From the NCBI GenBank assembly GCA_034769895.1, contig CM068371.1, positions 406,083,969 through 406,147,968 of the forward strand: a stretch of DNA of 64,000 nt, given 5' to 3'. Each line of letters starts with the position of its first letter. Position 1 is the first letter of the stretch. The position numbers and the translations under genes are program-made. This DNA is from Magicicada septendecula (Eukaryota > Arthropoda > Insecta > Hemiptera > Cicadidae). This document shows positions 9,317-20,939 of this stretch, piece by piece. The notes below the pieces were generated by a model. The model saw nothing but the letters and a program-made list of their open reading frames with translations. It searched no databases and was not told the origin of the DNA.

Positions 9317-10267
9317 ATGACGGATAAATCTAAGACGACTGCCGCCTCTTCGGCTACACCTGTAGCTACGCCCATTGTTAAAGACTTGTCGTTAGTAAAT
9401 TTAGTTGAGAATTATCGGGGGGATGGTCCAGTTTCGGCATTCTTCCGGCGAATTGACGACACAGCCGCGTTAGGTAATTGGAGCGAGGAGGACAAAATAC
9501 GCATAGTCGCTATTAAGCTACGTGGTCCGGCCTCACTGTATTATAATTCCAACCCAGACTTTCGAAAGCCAGATTTGCGGTATGAAGAGCTAGTAAACTT
9601 ATTCCTTGACCGGTTTAAGATAAAGAAACTTGATCAATATAACTACACCGCATTGCAGAACGTTAGGCAGCGCCGTGACGAGGGTGTTGAAGCTTTCGCT
9701 GACCGATGTCGTGTATTGGCCGAAAAGACCATTTTACAGGTAGATAACCCGAACGAACAACGCATACCCAATGCGGAGGGTGAACGGCGTATGCTAGCCG
9801 CTTTTATTAATGGCCTACATGGTGTACCAGGCCAACAAGTTAAATACAGATTACCCAACACACTGCAAGAGGCAATACAAATCGCCTTGACCGTCGCTGC
9901 CGCCGACGCTGATAAACATCGCTATGAGCGAGCACCGAATACTAATAACAATATATTTCTAACCGCGGTGACGTGTTACAAATGCCAGGGACAAGGCCAT
10001 ATAGCCAGGAACTGTCGCTCTCGTGATAATAAGGGAGATAGAACTCAGACGGAAACCCGCGATCGTGATAACCGAATAAATAAAAATGACAATAATCGTT
10101 ATAGTAACGGGGCCAATAATAGAAATGCCAATAGGTCAGATAGGAAGTCCCAAGTAAAATGTTACTCATGTAACGAGTTTGGGCACTTTGCGCGTGAATG
10201 TCGCAAGAAACAGAAGTCCCCAAACGAAAAGAGTTCGGCGTGGGAAGGCACGCACTCGTCGAACTAG
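9317..10267 (+). CDS. gag: Gypsy Gag polyprotein (316 aa)
   Basis: Forms the particle and binds the element RNA. The open frame is complete. The N-terminal two thirds carry the capsid-type region (DGPVSAFFRRIDD, LRGPASLYYNSNP, ALQNVRQRRDEGVEAFADR), typical of Gypsy Gag. The nucleocapsid part has two CCHC zinc knuckles, CYKCQGQGHIARNC (about residue 219) and CYSCNEFGHFAREC (about residue 282), separated by an Asn/Arg/Asp-rich linker. ATG 9,317 is chosen because it is the first start in this frame and gives the usual length. Its last 70 bases overlap the protease frame, which lies in the -1 frame. Confidence 0.93.
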   Translation: MTDKSKTTAASSATPVATPIVKDLSLVNLVENYRGDGPVSAFFRRIDDTAALGNWSEEDKIRIVAIKLRGPASLYYNSNPDFRKPDLRYEELVNLFLDRFKIKKLDQYNYTALQNVRQRRDEGVEAFADRCRVLAEKTILQVDNPNEQRIPNAEGERRMLAAFINGLHGVPGQQVKYRLPNTLQEAIQIALTVAAADADKHRYERAPNTNNNIFLTAVTCYKCQGQGHIARNCRSRDNKGDRTQTETRDRDNRINKNDNNRYSNGANNRNANRSDRKSQVKCYSCNEFGHFARECRKKQKSPNEKSSAWEGTHSSN

Positions 10268-11208
10268 GAAACTCAGTAGTAATAAAAAATTGTTCCTGTA
10301 GTGAGACTCCATCGACTGACTTAGTTGTTCATATTACAGCACATAATCAGGTATGGAGGTTCATTGTCGATACCGGATCCAGCGTTTCGATAATTAAGAG
10401 AGGGCTTAGTAGACGTGCCATACACGAAACTAGTTTAACGGCTCAGGGAATAACGGGGGAAAAGTTATCTATTATCGGTGAGCAAGACATTGATATAAAA
10501 ATTGGTAAAACGGCTTGTATGACAATTCGACATACATTCTTAGTAGTAAGCGGAGAATTTTTAGCCGCATATGATGGGATACTGGGACTAGATATTATGA
10601 AACGACTCAAAATTTCGCTGAATTTAGGAGAAGGATATTTGCAGTGCCAAAATAGGTGTTGTAAAGTTGAATTAGGCCTTCGTGGAGATAATACAATCTT
10701 CACCGGAAAAACTCATGGGCTACAGACTGATCACCTGGAAACCTGTGAACACTTGCCAGCTCTGATAACCCCTAAATCACAGCCTGTTTGGAGAGTAGTT
10801 AATTCTGTCTCTCAGAGTCTGCCACCAATGAGTGAGTTTATCACTCGCGGTAGCTTAATCAATCGCTCAGGTGACCGGATAGGTAAAACCTTACCTTCCA
10901 CTGTCCTAGTAGAACCTCGTGAGCTCGACGTACAGGGCATATGCATGGCTCGTGTTTTAAGTAAAGTAAATAGTTGCGACAAAAGTGTCGTAGTAAAAGT
11001 AGTAAATTGCAGCAAAGAAAGAGTAGAGCTGCAAAAAGGTATTTTGTTGGGGTTGGCGGAAGAGTACCCGCAACCTAGAGACGATGTCTTGGCCACCGCT
11101 AGTGCTGCAGGTGAGCATACAGATGAAAATAGAGAAAATATAGAACATAGAAAAAGTGTTAATATTGCGCGCGTAAGTGTTGGACTGCTTGGAGCCAGTC
11201 ATACGTAA
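10198..11208 (+). CDS. pol: Gypsy Pol N-terminal part: aspartic protease
   Basis: Cuts the Gag and Pol polyproteins. The active-site motif VDTGSSVSII is at about residue 58 and the later hydrophobic-hydrophobic-Gly motif is GILGLDIM (about residue 128), as in retropepsins. It is read by -1 frameshift from gag, so the nominal ATG at 10,198 is not the real start. About 150 residues of linker follow before RT. The frame is open to 11,208; then come a frame change and a deletion. Confidence 0.85.
   Translation: MSQETEVPKRKEFGVGRHALVELGNSVVIKNCSCSETPSTDLVVHITAHNQVWRFIVDTGSSVSIIKRGLSRRAIHETSLTAQGITGEKLSIIGEQDIDIKIGKTACMTIRHTFLVVSGEFLAAYDGILGLDIMKRLKISLNLGEGYLQCQNRCCKVELGLRGDNTIFTGKTHGLQTDHLETCEHLPALITPKSQPVWRVVNSVSQSLPPMSEFITRGSLINRSGDRIGKTLPSTVLVEPRELDVQGICMARVLSKVNSCDKSVVVKVVNCSKERVELQKGILLGLAEEYPQPRDDVLATASAAGEHTDENRENIEHRKSVNIARVSVGLLGASHT
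10219..10225 (+). promoter_or_regulatory. -1 ribosomal frameshift site C CCA AAC
   Basis: The heptamer fits the X XXY YYZ rule in the gag frame (CCA at 10,220, AAC at 10,223). Slipping back by one gives CCC AAA, which is exactly in the pol frame beginning before it. It lies inside the 70-base overlap of gag and pol. Confidence 0.6.
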
Positions 11209-13029
11209 GAAATTGAGTCATTTGAGTAAAATAGATTTTGATGTATTGTATCCTGTGTTAATGAAATATGCGAAATTATTTTTCTGTTGTAGTAGTACCT
11301 AAGAAGGTAGGTTCCGATGGAATTCTTAAAACATAGATTTTGTGTAGATTATCGAGCTCTCAACGCCGTAACGAAAGGCGATGCGTATCCCCTACCGAAT
11401 ATAACGGAAACATTAGATTGTTTAGGTAAAAGTAAATATTTCACAACCATTGACTTAGCGAGCGGATACCACCAAGTACAGATGCATGACGATGATAAGG
11501 AGAAAACAGCCTTTTCAATTCCTGGTTACCATTTTGAGTTCAACCGTATGCCGTTTGGTTTGAAGAATGCACCCGCCACTTTTCAACGCTTGATGGACAG
11601 CGTGCTAACAGGAATTACCGGAATAGAAGCATTAGTATACCTTGACGATATTGTGTTCAGCCCGGATATAGTCAGTCATGCGACCCGACTCGAGAAAGTA
11701 TTTGAAAGATTAGAAAAAGCCAATCTGTACATGCAAATAAGCAACTGCGATTTTGGTGAAGAAAAAGTAGAATATTTGGGACACATTGTAACAAGTGAGG
11801 GAGTCAAACCGGATCCCAAGAAAATATCAGCCGTAAAGGGTTACCCCGAACCGCAAACTGTGCGTGACGTTAGAGCATTTCTGGGATTAGTAGGCTACTA
11901 TCGTAGGTTCATTCCAAATTTTGCTGGTCTTGCAAAACCACTAACCGAACTAACTAAACAATCAGTAGAGTTCAAGTGGACCGAAGCTCAAAACACGGCA
12001 TTCACTACGCTAAAGCAAGCATTACAAACCGAACCGATTCTCCGATATCCTGATTACTCTTTGGAATTTCGATTAGCAACCGATGCTTCAGCTACCGCTG
12101 TAGGTGCAGTCTTATCTCAGGTGCAAGATGGTCACGAACATCCTGTCGCATAACGTAAGCTAAGAACAAGTCGTCAGCTAAGTAAAGCAGAAAGAAATTA
12201 TTCTGTAACTGAAAGAGAACTTCTAGCCTTAGTTTGGGCAACTAAATACTTTAGATGTTATTTGTACGGACGAAAATTTATCGCCATAACAGATCATGCC
12301 GCCTTGAGATGGATGCTTAGTTTAGAAGATCCTTCTTTTCGACTAACTAGATGGGCATTACGACTGTCCGAGTTCGAGTACGAAGTCCAACATAAACCTG
12401 GTAAAAAGCATAGTAATTGTGATGCACTAAGCAGACACGTAAACAAAGTAACGATTCCCTACCTTTCACGAGAAGTAATACTGAACGAACAACAGAATGA
12501 TCGGTTCTGTACCGACGTTGTAAACAGAGGAACGAATAAAGAAAGTATTGACGAACCATACTTTAAAGACGTCGACGGTCTACTCTACAGACGTACCCCC
12601 AGCAGTAATTAATTAGTAATACCAAAAACACTAGTTAACCGAGTAATAGAACAGCACCACGATACACCTTTTTCTGGACATCAAGGAATTAAAAGAACTC
12701 TAGCTATACTACAAGAAAGATATTATTGGCCTACAATAAAGACTGATGTGCACGACTATATAACTAATTGTTTGGCATGCAATCAACGAAAAACTACAGA
12801 CTACAAAGTCGCTCCAATGGGTATTATTGCACCAGCTTAAAAACCGTTTGCACTTGTGTCACTCGATATAGTAGGGCCGTTACCAACAACGAAAAACGGA
12901 AACAAATATCTTCTAACCTTCATTGACTATTTAACACGATATTGTGAAGCTTTTGCCATACCCGATCAAACCAGTGAAACAGTAGCCAAAGTATTTGTAA
13001 AAGGTATTATTACTAGACACAGAGTGCCC
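11209..13029 (+). pseudogene. pol: Gypsy Pol: reverse transcriptase, RNase H, N-terminal integrase (broken)
   Basis: RT motifs are clear: FCVDYRALNAVT, TTIDLASGYHQV, MPFGLKNAPATFQ and the catalytic YLDD (ALVYLDDIVF, near 11,640), followed by VEYLGH and GLVGYYRRFI. RNase H follows (LATDASATAVGAVLS; then [10 protein letters not shown] and ITDHAAL). The integrase starts with an HHCC zinc domain (HH at about 12,656, ending CLACNQRK) and the first core Asp in SLDIVGPLP. Damage: the palm-to-fingers segment between KYAKLFF (about 11,275) and VVVPKK is too short by roughly 60 codons, a frameshift lies near 11,330, and stops fall at 12,151, 12,610 and 12,838. The frame ends at the LARD-B insertion. 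Confidence 0.92.
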
Positions 13030-14185
13030 TGTTATCTTATTAATTAATTGCCTTTCTATTAATTTATTATTACACTTTGTGAAATTTTTATACATTCGGC
13101 TAGTGCAGCAGCCATATTGTCTAGTACCAACTTATACTCACCATGTCCAGGATCTCGTTAGACGTATTGAAAAACCATATGGTTGTTTGAAATAACTACT
13201 AATTCACATTAAATGTTCCAATCAATATTACTTTATTAAATTCAAAAAGAAAGAAAAAAAATCATCATCAAATTATATTGTTTCTGTCAAAATACAAAAT
13301 TTCCTTTCTCCCTCATACATTTTAACTTTAGTGATATTCAAAAAGACGTATTCGTAAAATAGATCATTCGTTTAAAATAGTCTGTAAAATAAGAAATAAT
13401 ATAATTACAAATTATTTGCTACACATATAACTTATAACGAAAACCAGCGCTTTCACACACACACACACATCTTCCCCACATTTTAAGAGCTCATATTTAT
13501 TAATTTCACCCCTCTGTTCTTGTTTTACGAAAATAATAGAATTTGATAATTTGTATATTTCCTCTTATGTACTTAGCTGAATTTGAGTCCGATTGTTAGT
13601 CCAGAAGCCGTCACATTGTTTTACGTGCGCACTTTCATCTTAAATCATTATTTCCGAACTGTGTTAGTCTAAATCAACTGTTAATCACATTTTTGTATGA
13701 ATTTCTATTGTTACATCATATTTTAAATATATTCTTCACATTTTAGAAGGTGCGGGCGATACAAAGAACTTCGCACAAAACCCGGCGAGTCGGGGACGCA
13801 CAATACAGCTCGCGTCCGTGATTTATAGATGGTAGTAGCCGACTGACTTTGTTCTGTGTGTGTCACAATGTTGCTGGCGCTGACACACCCTGCATAGCAG
13901 CGTTATGTAAGTTGCTGACGTAACATGGTCTGATCGTCTCGTTGCATAATTTGTTGACAATTTTGTTGTGTCATTTATTGACCTTGGCACAGTTTGTCGT
14001 TGGTTGAATCTGTTCATATAAAATATTATTGACGAACCTTCACAGTCAGTGCTGCCACTGTTGTTTTCATCGCAACCACGGAATTTACCTTCCGGTTATA
14101 AATTTTGTCCCTATCATAAAAAATGTTATTTGTTTATAAAAAAAATATACAAATTGCTTTCTTACCCCAAAACAGGCCCGTTACA
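13030..14185 (-). repeat. LARD-B left LTR (3' LTR in element orientation)
   Basis: Matches 18,697-19,856 almost base for base; differences include an AC repeat of different length (near 13,455 and 19,118). The 64-residue minus frame at 13,823-14,017 recurs in the other LTR and is taken as a chance frame. Confidence 0.92.
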
Positions 14186-17178
14186 ATACCCCCTCAATGA
14201 GATATTTTATGCAGAAGCATAAAAAATCTCATTGACACATTCATACTTGCTAAAGGGATCAGCCAGGATATGTCGCCACAACCCCCTGTATGGTTTACAA
14301 TAAATATAATCAACTCACCCTTGGTCCGGTGACTGTGACCGCATCTGCATGACAATACTGGACTTCTCTCTCGAGATCCCAACACCGTAGAGTCAGACAG
14401 ATACTTAACGCCCCTGCTCTGACGCGCAGGCCAGCTCAGGTCCGCCATCACAGCATCACCAAACACTGAAACAACAAATCAAAATATCAAATAGTGGCCT
14501 TATACAACACCATATCCCCAACTGATCTGTTTCCCCCTAGCGGTGCTGGTTTGCGCTAAGAAGCACTGGTTTTGTTTTTTCACTAACTGCTAACATATCA
14601 GAATACCTAACAACTTAACCTAACATAAGAAAACATAGTACATTAATAATTCACATTGTTATCATTATCTAAAAATAAACATGTATTTAAAATTTACACA
14701 TTTTACATCATTAAGTTTGCATATAAAATCAGAAAATTACATTTTAATCTCAATTTAACTTTTAAACTTCGTTTCTCAAAATTTTTTTTTTTTCAATCTT
14801 TGTTTTACCCATCATTTCCTTTATTATTCCCTTTCATTAATTTGGGTGATTCTACGTTATTCATTATAATTCACTGTATCAACTTGGCCTTTACTCATAA
14901 TCTTACCCCTTTTATTACTCTAGCGCTCCCTTACAAAATCTTTAACTAGTATGACACCCCTCTCTCAAAAATCTACTAACCCTTCTCTACCTCTAACTAC
15001 TTACTACTTTAACTCAATTCGCCACCTTCTCATTATATATAAAAAAAAAATACTCTCTAACCCTTTGTACATAGGATACGTGTTTCCCCCCCCCCCAAAA
15101 GCTCAATTCCCGTTCTCTGGTTCCTGGATTCTACCTAAGGCAACCCCTTCCCACTAAATCTATACCAAATCCCGTCCCAACCCTTATGTTGCGGACTCCC
15201 ACACTACACTACCCCCTACTACAAAATTGCCATCCCCAAAATCTCAATCTCATTACCTCACTACAACTATAACAAAATAACATCATCAAAATAACATCAA
15301 TATATCACTCAAAACTCTACAATTATTCTCCATTACTACTGTGTCAACATCAATACTTCTCAAAATTCTATAACATACATTAACTCGAAACAACCTTACA
15401 TTATTTTCATCTCTACTATTTCTTTAACTTTGACTTCAATTTGGACAGATCTATATGTCCCACAAAAATTCAACTTGGACTGATTCAAACATTTTATTCA
15501 AACAATTACCATCACCCAATTCTATCCTTTGCAACCCATTGAAAATTTTAACTATCACACCTTTATTTCATTTTATTTCTAAAATTTTATAAACACATTG
15601 AAAACATATTATTATATTTTTATAATCCTTATTCCTAACATATTACATGCAATTAACATAATAAGACATAATAAACACATTATAGGAAGTATTTAGTGCA
15701 TCTATTTTTCAAATCAAAACAAAATTATTGAGTAGCAAATCACCATTATTAAAATACAACAAATTTCTAATACGTTATCCCCCTGGATAACCGCCCAGCC
15801 ACACACACTATGACCCCCCCCTGGACTGTGGCGTCCAGTTGCGTCCACAAGGACTGAGGTTTTGGAGGAATGTGACATCTCCGTGTCCTTGCTTCTGCGT
15901 TACATTTTAAAAGTTACAGATATCAACATATCTTTGTCTATAGTTATGCGCCCTTAATGCGGGTCTACCACCTTTCTCTGCTACCCCCAAGCAGGCAGAG
16001 TGGCAGCCGCTGTTCCATAGTTCCGGGATTCCCCCTAGTTTCACCCCCCATTAATTTCTAATATAGACCAATTTCAAGCCAGCTATGGTCAAGGGACTTG
16101 ATATGACCATAGCTAACCGCTCGCCAAAACCACGATTAGTGCTGGTAAGGCAGTAATCGCCCGAAAAGTCGGGGAAATCATCTCTTCCTTCAGGCATACA
16201 CATCATCATTAATATGCACGACACGGCAATTTATCGAGGTACAATATAAAATTATACAAGAGGTGTGCCGTGCATTTTCGCCATGTTGGCCTCCGATGGA
16301 GGTAACACTCACTGTTACCCCCAACACTTTCCGCTATCTACTGGGGCACATGCCACCCCAGCAACAGCAACTTACTAACTAATTAATTAGAATTTTTATA
16401 TACATATTATATAAATATAATCATTTCGTCAATAATCATTTGACTCATTCATACCTTTATACCATTGGACTTTCTTAAAATTTTCAAAATTTATTATTAA
16501 TAATTATTATATATCACTTTTCATTTATTATTAAAATTTTCAATTCTCATTTTTGTTAAACACAATTATTTCAAATAATCTCACTATTGCATGAAAATCT
16601 TAGTTACCTGTAAACATGTTTATTATATATGATTATAAAATTTTTATACTTACAGTTCAGTTAACATGATATATACAAAACATAATTCCCATACCACCAT
16701 CCACCTTACCTCTGAAACATTTTACAAAACTATTAGTTTACATCAAATAATTTATCATTCATTACCAAATTTCCATCTAGTAAAATAATTTATATTCATC
16801 AAAAATTTAATTAATTAACATTCAAATAATCAATCAAAATATTTAACATGTACCAAATTGTTTTAATTTAATTAATTACCAAACATATAAATTATATAGT
16901 TATCAAAACAATCACCATTAATCAATTACTGTTTTCACAATTAATTCTGATATTTATTTAACTTGGAAAATATTGATATTATTATTATCAGAACATTTTC
17001 TAATACATATACACGTTATTTACCTAACGTTTCATAATACACACAAATGAATTCACTATATTATTTACAAAGTATACGTCAATAACTGTTCAATTGTTTC
17101 ACACTTCACTGTCCAAATCTGCAAGGTCGTTACCAAAATTTACAATATTTAACAATGTTTATTCACTGATTTTTTATT
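14186..17178 (-). other. LARD-B noncoding interior
   Basis: No open frame resembles a protein. The left end (14,186-14,540) resembles the left interior of LARD-C at 27,096-27,430 (AATGAGA... hairpin, ATATCC, ATACCCCC). A structured core is at 15,918-16,166. The rest is AT-rich, with (ATT)n at about 17,248-17,272. Confidence 0.7.
15918..16166 (-). other. Conserved structured noncoding core of LARD-B
   Basis: Same hairpins as in LARD-A and LARD-C with different bases: AGATAT/ATATCT (15,918-15,923 with 15,928-15,933), CTACCAC/GTGGCAG (15,965-15,971 with 16,000-16,006, one A-C mismatch), CGATT/AATCG (16,133-16,137 with 16,155-16,159) and then CCCGAAA. An extra perfect 10-bp stem AGCTATGGTC/GACCATAGCT spans 16,081-16,114. 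Confidence 0.6.
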
Positions 17179-18322
17179 TCAACCTCCATCGTCATATAAA
17201 TATCTAATATATTTGTAACATGCATCATTGTTATCAACATACAATTTATTATTATTATTATTATTATTATTATAATAATCCACTAACTTTATTCCAATCA
17301 TCATACCATTATAATTTATAGGGTTATTCCCTATTAATATTTCATAAACCTTGTCAACCTCAGGTATTATTGTCCAGTCTCCATCAGTGTTATTTGTTAA
17401 TGTCAGGTAAATTGTTTTCTCATTTTTATATTTCTCTACTATCACGTCTGATAAGTCATTATTATGTATACAAATATTACCAAAATAATTCTCTATCTCT
17501 CTTTCAACAGGTAATCTTTTTCTCAATCCATCATAATTTCTTTTTAACTTATACAATTCAATCTCTCTCTCCACACACAAATCTCTCTCTTCATAACACC
17601 ACATCACACTCTCATAATTATTACAGACAGAGGGTACAACATTATACAACATCAATATACATTTCAATTCATCTACTAATATGGGTCTCTCGCCCTTCAT
17701 AAAAAACAACATTTGTGAACACTCTGGGTTCAGAAAAATTAATGGGAAAATTTACCCTCTGCCCAAATTCAACTACTATATTATTTTTCCACTCTCTTTC
17801 TACTTCACCAATACATATTAACATTTCATAATCACATTCTAGAACTTCGTCAGTATTATCTTTGATTATATTCTCATTGATTTGCTTCTCAACTCTATCT
17901 ATCTGGCTATCTATTTCATTAAATTTGACATCTATCTTTTGTATTGAATCATCTAACTTGGTCTCTACTTGGTTGATTTTATCAGTAAACTCTACTTTAG
18001 TACTTTCACAATGTCTATTAATTGCCTTCACTTGCTCACTAAACTGGAAATTCTGTTGCTTATTTTCATTAATTTCATTTCTGATTTCAGCAAATTTTAC
18101 ATCTATTTTGTCATATTTGTCGTCTGAATCACTTTTTTGTTCCTCAAATTTTGCATTTAAGTTGCTATTTATATTTTCAAACATTGTTTTTATCAAGTCA
18201 AACATATTGTCCATCGACAACTCTCTAACTCGTGTTGTCGACGGGGTAGATTGTGCCGCTACATTGGCAGATAACATCGACTCTGTAAGAGTGCTTTCTA
18301 AATTTAATTCTCGATTCTCCAT
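17179..18322 (-). pseudogene. LARD-B coiled-coil protein, one frameshift
   Basis: The best preserved copy of the family protein. The N-terminal part (from 18,322, 217 codons) starts MENRELNLES and has a long coiled coil with a repeating pattern of KIDVKFAEIRNEI type, then EVEREWKN and GQRVNFPI. A frameshift near 17,700 leads into the second part (17,179-17,712): KGERPIL, VVPSVCNNYESVMW, REIELYKLKRNYDGL, DGDWTIIPEVDKVYE, and an Asn run coded by an ATT repeat. The same blocks recur in LARD-A, C and D. No catalytic motif is visible. Role unknown; by position directly after the primer site it takes the place of gag. Confidence 0.7.
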
Positions 18323-18678
18323 TTTGTAATAGTAAAATTATTACTTTAAATAAAAATACTAATCTATAACATCTACTTTTCACACAACAATGTATTCTAC
18401 TTACATAACGCTTTCCGTTACTTCACGTAACCTCCTATGCACCTTATTTATACTTCATTTCTTTCAAAATTTATTTATATAATACCCTTTTATTTTGCTT
18501 AAATGCAATCACCTTACCTGCTACAAAACATCAACATCAATATTTTACCTTTATCAAAACATAACCAATATTTACGTCTTTTTTTTACGTATGCAAAAAA
18601 AATTTTATTTTACCTCAAACAACCATATCATTTCTGCAACAGGTCCACATTTGCATAATTAAATTTATGCAAACGGTC

Positions 18679-18696
18679 CAGCTGGTCGAGCGCCAT
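18679..18696 (-). promoter_or_regulatory. LARD-B primer-binding site
   Basis: On the minus strand TGGCGCTCGACCAGCTGG starts one or two bases after the LTR. Only the first six bases match the tRNA-Lys complement found in LARD-D. Confidence 0.6.
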
Positions 18697-19856
18697 TGTT
18701 ATCTTATTAATTAATTGCCTTTCTATTAATTTATTATTACACTTTGTGAAATTTTTATACATTCGGCTAGTGCAGCAGCCATATTGTCTAGTACCAACTT
18801 ATACTCACTATGTCCAGGATCTCGTTAGACGTATTGAAAAACCATATGGTTGTTTGAAATAACTACTAATTCACATTAAATGTTCCAATCAATATTACTT
18901 TATTAAATTCAAAACGAAAGAAAAAAAATCATCAAATTATATTGTTTCTGTCAAAATACAAAATTTCCTTTCTCCCTCATACATTTTAACTTTAGTGATA
19001 TTCAAAAAGACGTATTCGTAAAATAGATCATTCGTTTAAAATAGTCTGTAAAATAAGAAATAATATAATTACAAATTATTTGCTACACATATAACTTATA
19101 ACAAAAACCAGCGCTTTCACACACACACACACACACATCTTCCCCATATTTTAAGAGCTCATATTTAGTTTAATTTCACCCCTCTGTTCTTGTTTTACGA
19201 AAATAATAGAATTTGATAATTTGTATATTTCCTCGTATGTACTTAGCTGAATTTGAGTCCGATTGTTAGTCCAGAAGCCGTCACATTGTTTTACGTGCGC
19301 ACTTTCATCTTAAATCATTATTTCCGAACTGTGTTAGTCTAAATCAACTGTTAATCACATTTTTGTATGAATTTCTATTGTTACATCATGTTTTAAATAT
19401 ATTCTTCACATTTTAGAAGGTGCGGGCGATACAAAGAACTTCGCACAAAACCCGGCGAGTCGGGGACGCACAATACAGCTCGCGTCCGTCATTTATAGAT
19501 GGTAGTAGCCGACTGACTTTGTTCTGTGTGTGTCACAATGTTGCTGGCGCTGACACACCCTGCATAGCAGCGTTATGTAAGTTGCTGACGTAACATGGTC
19601 TGATCGTCTCGTTGCATAATTTGTTGACAATTTTGTTGTGTCATTTATTGACCTTGGCACAGTTTGTCGTTGGTTGAATCTGTTCATATAAAATATTATT
19701 GACGAACCTTCACAGTCAGTGCTGCCACTGTTGTTTTCATCGCAACCACAGAATTTACCTTCCGGTTATAAATTTTGTCCCTATCATAAAAAATGTTATT
19801 TGTTTATAAAAAAAAATATACAAATTGCTTTCTTACCCCAAAACAGGCCCGTTACA
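18697..19856 (-). repeat. LARD-B right LTR (5' LTR in element orientation)
   Basis: See left LTR. The first residues of the open frame that starts at 19,825 come from this LTR, not from integrase. Confidence 0.92.
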
Positions 19857-19857
19857 A

Positions 19858-20856
19858 CCTAAGAAATTATTAACTGACCAAGGTCGAAACTTTGTATCAA
19901 CCTTATTCAAGGAAACGTGTAGATTGTTAAAAATTAAGAAAATTCAAACCACCCCCTATCATCCGCAAACAAATGGATTACTTGAAAGACTTCATAGAAC
20001 AATTGTCGATATGATGTCACATTATGTCAATAGATATGCTAGTGATTCGGACGAATACGTACCCTACGCAATGATGGTGTACCGTAGTACAAAACATTCA
20101 ATTACAGGCTATAGTCCGCATGAATTACTTTACGGGGATAAAATGAACTTACCCTTAGACGATGATTTAGACGTACGACATGCAAGTGAAAATACAGAAG
20201 ATACAGCTGACCACATGCAGTCATTAGCAAATAAACTAAAAGAAGCCCGAGAAATTGCCATAAAATCAACACAAAACGCAAGACAAGTGAACAAACAGCG
20301 ATATGATACGAAAAGTAAAACAATTAATTACGAAGTGGGCGATAAAGTGTTTATCTTTAATCCAGCAGTTAAGAAAACTCCCAAGAGAAAATTTGGCAAA
20401 CCATGGTCAGGACCATACGAAATTGCTGAAAAGATAAGTGAACTTAATTACAAAATATACTTGGACAAAAATACAACTGCTGTGATACATGTAAACCGGT
20501 TGAAGAAAGCCACGACAAGCGATAAACACCTAAAATCAACAAGACGGAAACCGCAACAGAGCGCTGATACGCCAAACGACCCACACGCGGAAGTACCGCC
20601 TACCGGCATCACCGGCCTTGGAAACGAGTCAAACTGTGAAGATGAATTAATTATCCCAGTAACTGGCCGACAGATACCAATCACAGTGGAGTCAATAGAT
20701 ACTGACGCACAAGCCACTGACAGTGAAGATGATACCATAGTCAGTGAGCAGGCTAGGGATTCAGAATATGAACCCGACGTAACTCTTTCACCAGATCCAC
20801 CAGGAAACGCCGACGCGCCAGCGTACAATTTACGTCTGCGACAGAGAGACATGTAA
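19858..20856 (+). pseudogene. pol: Gypsy integrase, C-terminal part (separated by LARD-B)
   Basis: Resumes the integrase core: KKLLTDQGRNF (second catalytic Asp), then TTPYHPQTNGLLERLHR with the catalytic Glu, the DD35E spacing. Next come HELLYGDKMNLP, a GPY/F-type module (KFGKPWSGPYEIAEK, HVNRLKKA) and an acidic, Pro-rich tail ending NLRLRQRDM. The frame is open throughout. It is separated from the first catalytic Asp by 6.8 kb of LARD-B. Confidence 0.92.
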
Positions 20857-20914
20857 AACTTGTATAATGTTGTTCATACATAATGTATATATGCAAATGA
20901 TTCAACCGCTGATA

Positions 20915-20938
20915 CATTATTATTGTTTCCTTTCCAGC
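20915..20938 (+). promoter_or_regulatory. Splice acceptor before env
   Basis: TATTATTGTTTCCTTTCCAG, a pyrimidine tract ending in AG directly before the env frame. Errantivirus env is made from a spliced RNA; donor candidates here are GTGAGT at 7,861 and GTAAGT at 8,664. Confidence 0.6.
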
Positions 20939-20939
20939 T

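Larger units (their letters stand above)
13030..19856 (-). mobile_element. LARD-B: non-autonomous LTR retrotransposon inside Gypsy integrase
   Basis: LTRs of 1,156 bp (13,030-14,185) and 1,160 bp (18,697-19,856), both TGTTATC...CCCGTTACA, nearly identical, so the insertion is recent. Orientation is minus: the primer site (complement TGGCGCTCGACCAG) abuts the right LTR and a G-rich polypurine tract (complement of ATACCCCCTCAATG at 14,186) abuts the left. The interior has a 2-frame coiled-coil protein and about 3 kb without a gene. No RT, integrase or protease is visible. Flanks GCCC (13,026-13,029) and ACCT (19,857-19,860) are not identical, so the duplication is imperfect. Confidence 0.9.

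Noticed and set aside
13823-14017. 64-aa frame identical to 19,493-19,687
   Set aside because: Both are the same LTR sequence of LARD-B; identity follows from the LTR pair, not from coding constraint.
19825-19857. Apparent start MLSYPKTGP of an integrase ORF
   Set aside because: These codons are the end of the LARD-B LTR; the integrase only resumes after 19,857.
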